Below are positions 53,298 to 61,657 of a stretch of DNA of 64,000 nt, in pieces. Under the pieces are notes generated by a model, which worked only from the letters and a program-made list of their open reading frames with translations, did no database searches and had not been told where the DNA came from. Source of the DNA: Streptomyces odontomachi (GTDB lineage: Bacteria; Actinomycetota; Actinomycetes; Streptomycetales; Streptomycetaceae). The stretch is from positions 310,001-374,000 of the forward strand of contig NZ_JAMJWG010000004.1 in the NCBI RefSeq assembly GCF_024435355.1. The letters are read 5' to 3'. The position numbers were made by a program, and so were the translations under genes. How positions within the stretch are numbered: the first letter of the stretch is position 1; each line of letters begins with the position of its first letter.

Positions 53298-53538
53298 CCC
53301 TGCCGGCCGCGGCCATGGGACTGGCGCCGGGTCCCGACGTGCGCCAGATTCCGGATCTCGACGGACGCCAGGTGCCGGGTCCCGGCGGGTGCCAGGGCCC
53401 GCGTGTCCGCCGCCGCGCCCCGTTTATTGCGGCTGTATGACGTTTGCCGTCCCGTCTCACCTCTGAAACGACCCCGCTGACCTGCGCGTTCACCCGTTCC
53501 CTTGGGGGATTTCGGGCGGAGTTATTTTTTCCGGGTTG

Positions 53539-53567
53539 TTGACGGAAAGCGGCGCCGTCCCCATGCT
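53539..53567 (+). promoter_or_regulatory. Candidate promoter of the ROK/SsuABC/sulfatase operon
   Basis: TTGACG (53539-53544) and CATGCT (53562-53567) are 17 bases apart. The predicted transcription start falls at or next to the ATG at 53575, so the mRNA would be leaderless. Confidence 0.5.
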
Positions 53568-53574
53568 GTGCCGC

Positions 53575-54879
53575 ATGCCACCACAAGAGGGCCCGCTAGG
53601 CCGGCTACGTCGTGGGCACGAGGAACTCGTCCTCGATCTGCTCCGCAGGCACGGCCGGCTGAGCCGGGGCGAACTCGGCAGGCACAGCGGCCTGTCCCGG
53701 ACGACGCTCTACGACATCGTCGCCACGCTGGTCCACGACGGCGCCATCGTGGTGTCCGCCCCTGCCCCGGCGCTGCGCCGGCGTGGGCGCCCGGTCGAGA
53801 CGCTGACGCTCAACCCCCATGCGGGGCAGGCGATCGGCATCGACTTCGCCCGGCGCGCGGTGCATGTGGCGGCGGTCAACGTCGCGCACGAGGTGATCGG
53901 TTCGGCGAGCGAGCCGCACGACGCCGGACTGGGCTGGCAGGAGCGGGTCGACATCGCGGACCGCCTGGTCGGCAAGTTGGCCGAGGGGGCCCTGCGGCTG
54001 GGGGCGCTGAACGCGATCGGCGTGGGCGTGGTCGGGCCGGTGGCCGACGGGGGCGGCACGGGGAGCGAGCCCCCGTCCCGCACCGGCACCGGCTCGTCGC
54101 AGGGCGCCGACGGCGACACGGCCCGGCGGCTGCGGCACAGCGACGAACCGCTCGCACTGCTCAGAGCACGCTTCGACGTGCCCGTCCTGCTGGACAACAA
54201 CACCCGGCTCGCCGCGCTCGCCGAGGCGACCTGGGGTGCGGCGGCCGGTGACCAGGACGTGCTGTACCTGCGGCTCTCGCACGGCGTCGGGGGCGGTCTC
54301 GTCGTCGGCGGCTCGTTGCACCGCGGCGCGTGGGGACTCTCCGGAGAGCTGGGCCACATCCGGGTCGAGCCGGCCGGCCGGCGATGCTCGTGCGGGGCCA
54401 CCGGCTGCCTGGAGACGGTGGCCTCGGTGGGCGCCGTCCTCGACGCCCACCGGGCCGCGGGCGGCGAAGCGGACCAGCTGCCGGCGTTCCTCGCGCGCGT
54501 CGAGGCGGGCGATCCGGCGGCGCTGGGCGTGCTGGAGGCCGTGGGCACCCGGATCGGCTCGGTACTCGCGGCGGTCTGCAACGCCGTGGGCCCCGGGGTG
54601 ATCGTGCTCAGCGGCGAGCTGACCCAGGCCGGCGCCGCCCTCTTCGAGCCCGTCGAACGGGCACTGGGCGCGGACGTCGTGCCGCTGGCCCGCCACCGGG
54701 TGGACCTGCGCAAGGCGGCGCTGAACGAGGCAGGCGGTGCGCTCGGCGCCATCGCGCTCGTCCTGCACGAGTCACCCCTGCTATCCCGCTACCCGGCCCG
54801 ACCGGACGCCGCGCGCCCCGCACGGTCCGCTTCCACATCCCCAGCAGACGCATCACCGGATTCCGAGGAGACCCCATGA
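53575..54879 (+). CDS. ROK-family regulator (locus 2)
   Basis: A 434-residue protein. The winged helix (about 15-75: [42 protein letters not shown]) is followed by a ROK domain. It keeps the zinc motif [15 protein letters not shown] and the ExGH-like [11 protein letters not shown], so the sugar-binding fold is intact. A disordered insert (about 160-185, [23 protein letters not shown]) is unusual for the family. ATG 53575 was chosen from the promoter; an upstream GTG at 53536 would lie inside the -35 region. It heads an operon with an SsuABC-type importer, a sulfatase and a GH43, so a sugar, perhaps sulfated, is the likely effector. Confidence 0.9.
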   Translation: MPPQEGPLGRLRRGHEELVLDLLRRHGRLSRGELGRHSGLSRTTLYDIVATLVHDGAIVVSAPAPALRRRGRPVETLTLNPHAGQAIGIDFARRAVHVAAVNVAHEVIGSASEPHDAGLGWQERVDIADRLVGKLAEGALRLGALNAIGVGVVGPVADGGGTGSEPPSRTGTGSSQGADGDTARRLRHSDEPLALLRARFDVPVLLDNNTRLAALAEATWGAAAGDQDVLYLRLSHGVGGGLVVGGSLHRGAWGLSGELGHIRVEPAGRRCSCGATGCLETVASVGAVLDAHRAAGGEADQLPAFLARVEAGDPAALGVLEAVGTRIGSVLAAVCNAVGPGVIVLSGELTQAGAALFEPVERALGADVVPLARHRVDLRKAALNEAGGALGAIALVLHESPLLSRYPARPDAARPARSASTSPADASPDSEETP

Positions 54880-54905
54880 AACGGACAGGGCCGCCATGGC
54901 AGTGA
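54876..54905 (+). CDS. Nine-residue reading frame bridging ROK and permease genes
   Basis: A strong ribosome site (GAGGAG) precedes an ATG that overlaps the ROK stop and reads MKRTGPPWQ. It ends inside the start of the permease gene, whose ATG lies at 54896 in another frame. It may couple translation of the permease to that of the regulator, or it may mark a frameshift in the true permease start. Confidence 0.4.
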   Translation: MKRTGPPWQ

Positions 54906-55705
54906 TCACCGCGCCGAAGAAGACGTCAGCGGCACCGGACGGCGCCCGGAGCACCCGCCGTGGCCCGCATGCCCTGCTGCTCAACCTGGCCGCCCTGGTG
55001 CTCGGCATCGCCGTCTGGGCGCTGGTCGCGTCGGCCCAGCTCGCCGACGTTCCCGGGCCGCTGTCCGTGGCGTCCCGCGCCGGTGAGCTGCTGGGGGACG
55101 GGACCCTCGGCCAGGACGCGCTGGCCAGTCTGCGCCGGGTGTTCCTGGGGTGGGCACTGGGCACGCTGGTGGCCGTGCCGGTGGGCTTCCTGATGGGCTG
55201 GTACACGCTGGCACGCGGCCTGATCGAGCCGTACATCCAGTTCTTCCGCACCATCCCGCCGCTGGCGATGATCCCGCTGGCGATCGTCCTGATGGGCATC
55301 GGCGAGACGCCGAAGATCTTCGTCATCTTCCTGGCGTCCTTCATGTCCTGCGTGGTGGCCGCCTTCCAGGGGGTGACCGGGGTGGACTCGACACTGATCA
55401 ACGCCGCCCGGGTGCTGGGCGCCTCGGACCGGGTCATCTTCCTCAAGGTCGTGGTGCCGGCGGCCACGCCGTTCATCCTCGTCGGCATGCGCATCGGGCT
55501 CGGCTCGTCGTGGGCGACCGTGGTGGCGGCCGAGATCATCGGCGCCGACAAGGGCCTCGGCTACGAGATGATGCACGCCCAGACGTACTACGACATTCCC
55601 ACCATCTTCGTCGGGCTGATCTGCATCGGAGTGATCGGCCTCGTCATGGACCGCCTGCTGCTGCTCGCGGAACGCCGTCTCACCGGTTGGCAGGAGCGCC
55701 GATGA
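54896..55705 (+). CDS. ABC transporter permease, SsuC/TauC type
   Basis: A 269-residue inner-membrane protein with about six helices. The ATPase-docking loop [26 protein letters not shown] is typical of BPD_transp_1 permeases for nitrate, sulfonate and taurine. The family imports sulfonates, sulfate esters, nitrate or thiamine precursors. The start at 54896 has only a weak ACAGGG site; translation may depend on the short overlapping frame. Its stop overlaps the ATPase start (ATGA). Confidence 0.92.
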   Translation: MAVITAPKKTSAAPDGARSTRRGPHALLLNLAALVLGIAVWALVASAQLADVPGPLSVASRAGELLGDGTLGQDALASLRRVFLGWALGTLVAVPVGFLMGWYTLARGLIEPYIQFFRTIPPLAMIPLAIVLMGIGETPKIFVIFLASFMSCVVAAFQGVTGVDSTLINAARVLGASDRVIFLKVVVPAATPFILVGMRIGLGSSWATVVAAEIIGADKGLGYEMMHAQTYYDIPTIFVGLICIGVIGLVMDRLLLLAERRLTGWQERR

Positions 55706-56550
55706 CCACCAAGATCTCCTTCCGGGACGCCGGCAAGACCTTCCCCATGAAGGACACGTCCTTCACCGCGCTGGACCGGGTCACGCTGGACATCGAGGAC
55801 CGCGAGTTCGTCACCGTCGTCGGACCGTCCGGGTGTGGCAAGTCGACGTTGCTGAGCATGGCCGCCGGCCTGGTGGAACCGAGCGTGGGCCGGGTCCTGG
55901 TGGACGGAAGGCCGGTGACCGGACCCGGACCCGACCGAGGCGTGATCTTCCAGCAGTACGCGCTCTTCCCCTGGCTGACGGTGCGCCACAACGTGGAGTT
56001 CGGGCTGCGGCTGATGCCGGTGTCCGCCGCCGAGCGCAAGCGGCGCGCCCAGCACGCCATCGAGCAGGTCGGCCTCGCGGACTTCGCCGACGCGCTGCCC
56101 AAGACGCTCTCCGGCGGCATGAAGCAGCGCTGCGCGATCGCCCGTGCCTACGCGGTCGACCCGGAGGTCCTGCTGATGGACGAGCCGTTCGGCGCCCTGG
56201 ACGCGGTGACCCGGGTCCAGCTCCAGGACCAGCTCCTCGCCACCTGGAGCCGGGAGCGGCGGACCGTCATGTTCGTCACGCACGATGTCGACGAGGCCGT
56301 GTACCTCGCCCGCCGGGTCGTCGTGATGGCGGCCAGGCCCGGCCGGATCCATCACGTCGTCGATGTGGACCTGCCCTACCCGCGCACCGAGGAGATCCGG
56401 CTGAGCCCGGAGTTCGCCCGGGTGCGCAACGAGGTCTGGCACTCGGTCTACCACCAGGAGAAGACCGCCCCCGACCTGGAGAAGGCCGACGCCCACCGGG
56501 AGAAGACCGAACCCGCAGCCCCGCGCCGGGGTGCGGGTGGGACCGGCTGA
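55702..56550 (+). CDS. ABC transporter ATP-binding protein, SsuB/TauB type
   Basis: A 282-residue ATPase. Walker A is GPSGCGKST, the signature is LSGGMKQR, Walker B is [12 protein letters not shown] and the H-loop is [12 protein letters not shown]. The C-terminal 35 residues are polar and rich in charged residues, outside the family core. It powers import with the preceding permease. ATG 55702 overlaps the permease stop. Confidence 0.94.
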   Translation: MTTKISFRDAGKTFPMKDTSFTALDRVTLDIEDREFVTVVGPSGCGKSTLLSMAAGLVEPSVGRVLVDGRPVTGPGPDRGVIFQQYALFPWLTVRHNVEFGLRLMPVSAAERKRRAQHAIEQVGLADFADALPKTLSGGMKQRCAIARAYAVDPEVLLMDEPFGALDAVTRVQLQDQLLATWSRERRTVMFVTHDVDEAVYLARRVVVMAARPGRIHHVVDVDLPYPRTEEIRLSPEFARVRNEVWHSVYHQEKTAPDLEKADAHREKTEPAAPRRGAGGTG

Positions 56551-56634
56551 GGCGTCAGGGCCGCGTACCGCACAGTCCGGCCGGGCCCAGCGCCCCGTCG
56601 GAGCCGCTCCGCACAGAACCAGGAACCGCCTGTC

Positions 56635-57615
56635 ATGAGCATGACTCGACGCACCCTCATATCCGCCCTCTCCGTGACCGGCCTGTCGCTCGCCGCCTCC
56701 GCCTGCTCCTCGTCCGACTCCGGCGGCGACGGCAAGAAGGTCAGGTTCGGCTACATCGCCGACTACAACGGCGCGAGCCTGCTCGCCATCGCCGACGAGC
56801 AGGACCTGTGGAAGAAGCACGGCATCTCCGCCGACTGCAAGCCGTTCGTCAACGGCCCGGTCCAGATCCAGGCGCTGGGCACCGACAACCTCGACTACGG
56901 CTACATCGGCCCCGGTGCCCTCTGGCTCCCCGCCTCCGGCAAGGCCAGGATCATCGCGATCGACACGCTCACCTTCGCCGACCGGGTGATCGCCCAGCCC
57001 GGCATCACCTCGATCAGGGCCCTGAAGGGCAAGAAGGTCGGCGTTCCCGAGGGGACGTCCGGGGAGATGATCCTCAATCTCGCCCTGGAGAAGGCCGGGA
57101 TGACCATGAAGGACATCACCAAGGTGGCCATGGACCCGTCCACGGTCGTCTCCGCCTTCTCGTCCGGGCGGATCGACGGCGCCGGGATCTACTACCCGCT
57201 CATCGACACCATCAAGGAGAAGGTGCCCGACCTGGTCGAGGTGGCCAGCACCGAGAAGATCGGCGGCAACTTCCCGACCGCCTTCGTCGCGGGCACCAAG
57301 GTCGGGCAGGCGCAGAGCGAGAAGGTCGTCAAGGTGCTCCAGGACGCCAACGACTGGCGGGCCGCGCACCAGGCCGAGTCGATCACGCTGGCCGCGAGGC
57401 TGCTGAAGGTCCCCGAGGCGAAGGTGAAGGCGGACGCGACGCACGTGAAGACGCTGACCACCGCCGACCTCGCCGCCAAGACCAAGGACGGCACCGTGGG
57501 CAAGTGGCTCGACGGCATGTCCGAGTTCTTCGTGCGCACCGGGCAGTTGCAGAAGGCGCCCTCGTCGTCGACGTTCTACGCAGCGGACGCCTACACGAAG
57601 GCAGCCGCCCGGTGA
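56635..57615 (+). CDS. ABC solute-binding lipoprotein, SsuA/NMT1 type
   Basis: A 326-residue periplasmic-type binding protein. The lipoprotein signal ends LAASACSS, with the lipidated cysteine near residue 24. The mature part shows VRFGYIADYNGASLLAIADEQDLWKKHGI and KGKKVGVPEGTSGEMILNLALEKAGM, typical of the NMT1/SsuA group. The ATG has an AGGAA site; an ATG at 56641 is an alternative. It should bind a small anion such as a sulfonate or sulfate ester. The next gene, a sulfatase, starts within its stop codon (GTGA), so the ligand is probably a sulfate ester. Confidence 0.9.
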   Translation: MSMTRRTLISALSVTGLSLAASACSSSDSGGDGKKVRFGYIADYNGASLLAIADEQDLWKKHGISADCKPFVNGPVQIQALGTDNLDYGYIGPGALWLPASGKARIIAIDTLTFADRVIAQPGITSIRALKGKKVGVPEGTSGEMILNLALEKAGMTMKDITKVAMDPSTVVSAFSSGRIDGAGIYYPLIDTIKEKVPDLVEVASTEKIGGNFPTAFVAGTKVGQAQSEKVVKVLQDANDWRAAHQAESITLAARLLKVPEAKVKADATHVKTLTTADLAAKTKDGTVGKWLDGMSEFFVRTGQLQKAPSSSTFYAADAYTKAAAR

Positions 57616-59081
57616 ACGTCCTGTTCCTGATGACCGACCAGCACCGCGTCGACACGCTCGGGTGTTACGGCAACCCGCACGTGGCCACCCCGCACCTCGA
57701 CCGGCTCGCGGCGACCGGCACCCGCTTCGAGAACTGCTACACCCCCACCGCCATCTGCACCCCGGCCCGCGCCTCCCTGCTCACCGGCCAGGCCCCCTTC
57801 CGGCACCGTCTGCTCGCCAACTACGAGCGCAACGTCGGATACCTGGAGGACCTGCGCGACGACGCGTTCACCTTCCCGAGCGCGCTGGCCGCCCGGGACT
57901 ACCAGCTCGGCCTGGTCGGCAAGTGGCACGGCGGCACCCACCGCAACGCCGCCAGCTACGGGTTCGAAGGCCCCGACCTGCCCGGCTGGCACAACCCCGT
58001 CGACCACCCCGACTACCTCGCCTACCTGGCCGAGCACGACCTGCCGCCGTACCGCATCTCCGAGCCGGTCCGGGGCACCACACCGAACGGCAACCCGGGC
58101 AACCTGCTCGCCGCCCGGCTGCACCAGCCGGTGGAGGCGACCTTCGAGTACTACCTCGCCACCCGGGCCATCGAGCAGCTGGAGCGGTACGCCGCCGACG
58201 GCCGCCCGTTCTTCCTGGCCACCCACTTCTTCGGCCCGCACCTGCCCTATCTGCTGCCCGACGCGTACTACGACCGCTACGACCCCGACCTCGTCGAGCT
58301 GCCCCCGTCGATCGCCGAGACCTTCGAGGGCAAGCCGCCGGTGCAGCGCAACTACAGCGCCCACTGGACCTTCGACACCCTCCCCCTGGAGGTCACCCGC
58401 AAGCTCATCGCCGTCTACTGGGGCTACGTCACCCTCATCGACGAGCAGATCGGCCGCATCCTCACCCGGCTCGACGAGCTGGGCCTCGCCGACGACACGT
58501 CGGTCTTCTTCACCGCGGACCACGGCGAGTTCACCGGCGCCCACCGGCTGCACGACAAGGGCCCCGCGATGTACGAGGACATCTACCGGATCCCGGGCAT
58601 CGTCCGGATCCCCGGGGCGGCCCCGCAGACCAGGCGGGAGTTCGTCACCCTCACCGACTGCACGGCGACCATCCTCGACCTGGCGGGCTGCGACACCGCT
58701 CCGGCCGTCGACAGCCGCAGCCTGGTACCTCTCGTACGGGGCGAGCACCCCGACTGGCGCACCGAGTTGCTGGCCGAGTTCCACGGCCACCACTTCCCGT
58801 ATCCGCAGCGGATGCTCCGCGACGAGCGCTACAAGCTCATCGTCAACCCCGAGTCGGTCAACGAGCTGTACGACCTCGTCGCCGACCCCCACGAGCTCAG
58901 CAACCGCTTCACCCACCCCGAGTTCGCCCCGGTACGCCGCCGCCTGATGCGCCGCCTCTACGACCTGCTGCGCGAGCGCGGCGACAACTTCTACCACTGG
59001 ATGACGTCGATGTACGACATCGGCGCCTCGGACTACGACCCCAGCCTGAGCGCGTTCGAGCCGGAGGGCACTTCGTCATGA
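57612..59081 (+). CDS. Cytoplasmic FGly-type sulfatase (locus 2)
   Basis: A 489-residue type I sulfatase. The CxPxR motif is C49-T-P-A-R53 in TAICTPARASLLTG. D9 in LMTDQHR and FFTADHGEFTGAHRLHDKG supply metal ligands. No signal peptide is present, so it works inside the cell on a substrate brought in by the preceding importer. The C49 needs conversion to formylglycine; no FGE gene is in the window. GTG overlaps the binding-protein stop and its own stop overlaps the GH43 start, so the genes are coupled. Confidence 0.94.
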   Translation: MNVLFLMTDQHRVDTLGCYGNPHVATPHLDRLAATGTRFENCYTPTAICTPARASLLTGQAPFRHRLLANYERNVGYLEDLRDDAFTFPSALAARDYQLGLVGKWHGGTHRNAASYGFEGPDLPGWHNPVDHPDYLAYLAEHDLPPYRISEPVRGTTPNGNPGNLLAARLHQPVEATFEYYLATRAIEQLERYAADGRPFFLATHFFGPHLPYLLPDAYYDRYDPDLVELPPSIAETFEGKPPVQRNYSAHWTFDTLPLEVTRKLIAVYWGYVTLIDEQIGRILTRLDELGLADDTSVFFTADHGEFTGAHRLHDKGPAMYEDIYRIPGIVRIPGAAPQTRREFVTLTDCTATILDLAGCDTAPAVDSRSLVPLVRGEHPDWRTELLAEFHGHHFPYPQRMLRDERYKLIVNPESVNELYDLVADPHELSNRFTHPEFAPVRRRLMRRLYDLLRERGDNFYHWMTSMYDIGASDYDPSLSAFEPEGTSS

Positions 59082-61516
59082 GACGCACGACGCGACACGC
59101 CATGCGCCGCCGCACGCCGAGACGGACGGCGGGCACCGTCCGGACCGTCGTGCTGCTGGTGGGCGCGCTGCTCGCTGGAGCGGTACCGGGCGCCCAGGCG
59201 TCCGCTCCCCCGCACGCCGGACCCACCCACGCGCCGGCGCACCCGGCGCACGCGAAGGCGGCGTCCACCTACCAGAACCCGGTCACCTCGGGAGTCGTCG
59301 ACACCTTCCCCGACCCGTCGCTGATCCGCGGCAAGGACGGCCTCTGGTACGCCTACGGCACCCAGAATCCCGTGTTCCAGAGCAGGGGTGAGGACGGCGA
59401 GCGCATGCTGCCCATCCTGCGCTCGGCCGACCTGGTGCACTGGACGTACGCGGGCCAGGTCTTCACCCCCGACACCCAGCCCGCCTGGCACGACGGGTCC
59501 CGGCTGTGGGCACCCGACATCCGCTACACGGGCGGCCACTACAACCTCTTCTACTCCGTCCCCGGCAAGAACACCGTCGGCGTCGCGACCGCCCCCACCC
59601 CCACCGGGCCGTGGACCGACGAAGGCGCCGTACTGCCGACCCCCAGCGGGTGCTCGACCGGCAACATCGACGAGGCCCAGTTCACCGACGCCGGCGGCCA
59701 GCCGTACCTGTACTGGGGCAGCTACGACACGATCTGCGTGGCGAAGCTGAACGGTGCCCGCACCCGCATCGAGGGAGCGGTCACCGAGGTCGCGCAGGGC
59801 CGCCGGATGGAAGGCGGCTTCGTGGTCCACCGCGGCGCCTACTACTACCTCTTCTACTCGGACGCGGGCTGCTGCGACGGCGCGTTCAGCGGCTACCAGG
59901 TCAAGGTGGGCCGCGCGACCAGCCCGACCGGACCCTTCCTGGACGACCAGGGTGTCGACCTGACGGCTCCGAGCAGCAAGGGCGGCATCGTGCTCGGCGC
60001 CCACGGGAACGGCTGGATCGGCCCGGGCCACAACTCCCTGACCACCGACCTGTCCGGCCAGGACTGGCTCGTCTACCACGCCGTCCCGGCCGCCGACCCC
60101 TACCTCGATCCGGCTTCCGGCGGCACGCTGAAGCTCACCCGGCGCCCCATGCTGATCGACCGGCTCGACTGGATCGACGGCTGGCCGGTGGTGCGCGCGG
60201 GCGCCGGTCCCTCGGCGGACGCCCAGCAGGCGCCGGTCACCTCCCCCGCGGTGGGCAGCACGTTCAACGACGGCTCGCTCACCGGCTTCAGCGCCCAGGG
60301 AGCGGACCCCGGCGGCTGGTCGCTCGCCACCGAGCAGGACCCGAAGGCCTTCGCCACCCACCCGACCACCGGCACGAACCCCGCCCACCCCGCCTTCCTG
60401 GTCTCCGACGCCACCGCCCCCACCCGACTGCGCGCGGAGGCCGACCTGCGGGTGACCTCGACGACCGGCGCCGCCGGCCTCGTGATCGACTACGCCGACC
60501 CGGACGACTACGTCGTCGCCTGGCTGGACCGGGACCGGAACGCGCTGGTCACCGATGTGCGCGTGCACGGCGCCGGCCAGGGCGAGAAGGTGACCGCCCT
60601 GCCCTCCGGGTTCCAGTGGAGCGCCTGGCGCAACGTCGCCGCCGAGCTCCGCGGCACCCACCTGACGGTGGAGGTGACCGCGGACCGCCTGCACGACGCG
60701 GTGACCACCCAGCAGCGCGACCTGCCGGCCGCCGCGGTGCACGCCGGCAAGGTCGGCGCGGCGGCCCGCGGCACCGGCGCCGCCGCCGACAACATCACCG
60801 CCACCGCCCTCTACACCCCGGTCACCACCCGCGTCCCCGACCCCGGGCCGGGCACGCTACTGCCCGCCTACAGCGACGACTTCACCTCCGCCACGGTGCC
60901 CGGCACCACCACCGGCTCGCCGTGGACCTGGGTACGCGGCCCGGCCGCCGGCACGACCATGACCGGCAGCGCACTGTCCTGGCCGACCCAGAACGCGGAG
61001 CTGTACCTGACCACCAACTCGGCATCGGTCCTCACCCGCGACGCCCCACCCGGCGACTACACCGTCGAAACGAAGATCCACTTCGCCCCCGGCGCCGACA
61101 ACCAGCAGGCCGGCCTGGTCCTCTACGGGAACGACGACCGCTATTTCAAACTCGTCCACGCGGTGCTGCCGCTGAACCGGGCCAACGGCGCTCTGACCCA
61201 GGTCACCGAGTTCGCCAAGGAGGGCGAGCGCCCGACGACCACGCCGCCCACCGCGCTGGCCTACGGCCCGATGTTCGGCGGCCCGCCGGCGGACACCATG
61301 TGGCTTCGCCTGTCGTACCACGCCGACCTGACGAACACCGAGTCCGAGGTGCGCGCCGCCACCAGCACCGACGGCACCCACTGGACCCGCACCGGCACCT
61401 GGACCCTGCCCACCGAGGCCGCCCTCAGGATCGGCCTGGTAGCGCAGCACACCGCCGGGGCGACGGCCCGGTTCGACTACGTACACACCTACCAGGACGA
61501 GAAGCACCTCCGGTGA
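59078..61516 (+). CDS. Secreted GH43-family hydrolase with C-terminal lectin-like domains
   Basis: An 812-residue exported protein. The signal is about 1-43 (TVVLLVGALLAGAVPGAQA). The GH43 propeller (about 65-380) starts YQNPVTSGVVDTFPDPSLIRGKDGLWYAYGT with the base aspartate; IDEAQFTDAGGQPYLYWGSYD carries the acid region. This is near arabinanase/arabinofuranosidase forms. Two concanavalin-like beta-sandwich domains follow: about 400-580 (FNDGSLTGFS, then AAGLVIDYADPDDYVVAWLDRDRN) and about 590-812 (YTVETKIHFAPGADNQQAGLVLYGNDDRYFKLV). ATG overlaps the sulfatase stop. It probably supplies oligosaccharides for the cytosolic sulfatase. Confidence 0.9.
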   Translation: MRRTTRHAMRRRTPRRTAGTVRTVVLLVGALLAGAVPGAQASAPPHAGPTHAPAHPAHAKAASTYQNPVTSGVVDTFPDPSLIRGKDGLWYAYGTQNPVFQSRGEDGERMLPILRSADLVHWTYAGQVFTPDTQPAWHDGSRLWAPDIRYTGGHYNLFYSVPGKNTVGVATAPTPTGPWTDEGAVLPTPSGCSTGNIDEAQFTDAGGQPYLYWGSYDTICVAKLNGARTRIEGAVTEVAQGRRMEGGFVVHRGAYYYLFYSDAGCCDGAFSGYQVKVGRATSPTGPFLDDQGVDLTAPSSKGGIVLGAHGNGWIGPGHNSLTTDLSGQDWLVYHAVPAADPYLDPASGGTLKLTRRPMLIDRLDWIDGWPVVRAGAGPSADAQQAPVTSPAVGSTFNDGSLTGFSAQGADPGGWSLATEQDPKAFATHPTTGTNPAHPAFLVSDATAPTRLRAEADLRVTSTTGAAGLVIDYADPDDYVVAWLDRDRNALVTDVRVHGAGQGEKVTALPSGFQWSAWRNVAAELRGTHLTVEVTADRLHDAVTTQQRDLPAAAVHAGKVGAAARGTGAAADNITATALYTPVTTRVPDPGPGTLLPAYSDDFTSATVPGTTTGSPWTWVRGPAAGTTMTGSALSWPTQNAELYLTTNSASVLTRDAPPGDYTVETKIHFAPGADNQQAGLVLYGNDDRYFKLVHAVLPLNRANGALTQVTEFAKEGERPTTTPPTALAYGPMFGGPPADTMWLRLSYHADLTNTESEVRAATSTDGTHWTRTGTWTLPTEAALRIGLVAQHTAGATARFDYVHTYQDEKHLR

Positions 61517-61541
61517 GAGCCGAGAAGCACCTCCGGTGAGA
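61498..61541 (+). repeat. 21-bp direct repeat across the GH43 stop codon
   Basis: CGAGAAGCACCTCCGGTGAG, then A, occurs at 61498-61518 and again at 61521-61541 (period 23). The first copy includes the stop codon; the second lies just past it. Confidence 0.9.
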
Positions 61542-61546
61542 CAGTG

Positions 61547-61584
61547 CGCCGCACGCACGGGTCGGTGGGCCCGTGCGTGCGGCG
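61547..61584. terminator. Hairpin terminator after the GH43 gene
   Basis: A perfect 15-bp inverted repeat, CGCCGCACGCACGGG at 61547-61561 and its complement at 61570-61584, with an 8-base loop, lies 31 bases past the stop. Confidence 0.85.
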
Positions 61585-61620
61585 TCCGGCCGCCCGCCGC
61601 AGGCTTCACCCGGTAGGTCA

Positions 61621-61651
61621 TTGACCTCAACGGCAGTTCAGGTTCTACGGT
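61621..61651 (+). promoter_or_regulatory. MerR-type promoter with 19-bp spacer and internal operator
   Basis: TTGACC (61621-61626) and TACGGT (61646-61651) are 19 bases apart. Between them lies ACCTCAAC-GGCA-GTTCAGGT (61624-61643), an inverted repeat with one mismatch. An overlong spacer filled by such a dyad is the classical layout for activation by MerR-family regulators. The ATG is six bases past the -10 box, so the mRNA is leaderless. Confidence 0.75.
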
Positions 61652-61657
61652 CTGACC

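Noticed and set aside
53330..53405. Imperfect 27-bp repeat before the second ROK gene
   Set aside because: The copies are too degenerate to be sure of and fit chance in GC-rich sequence.
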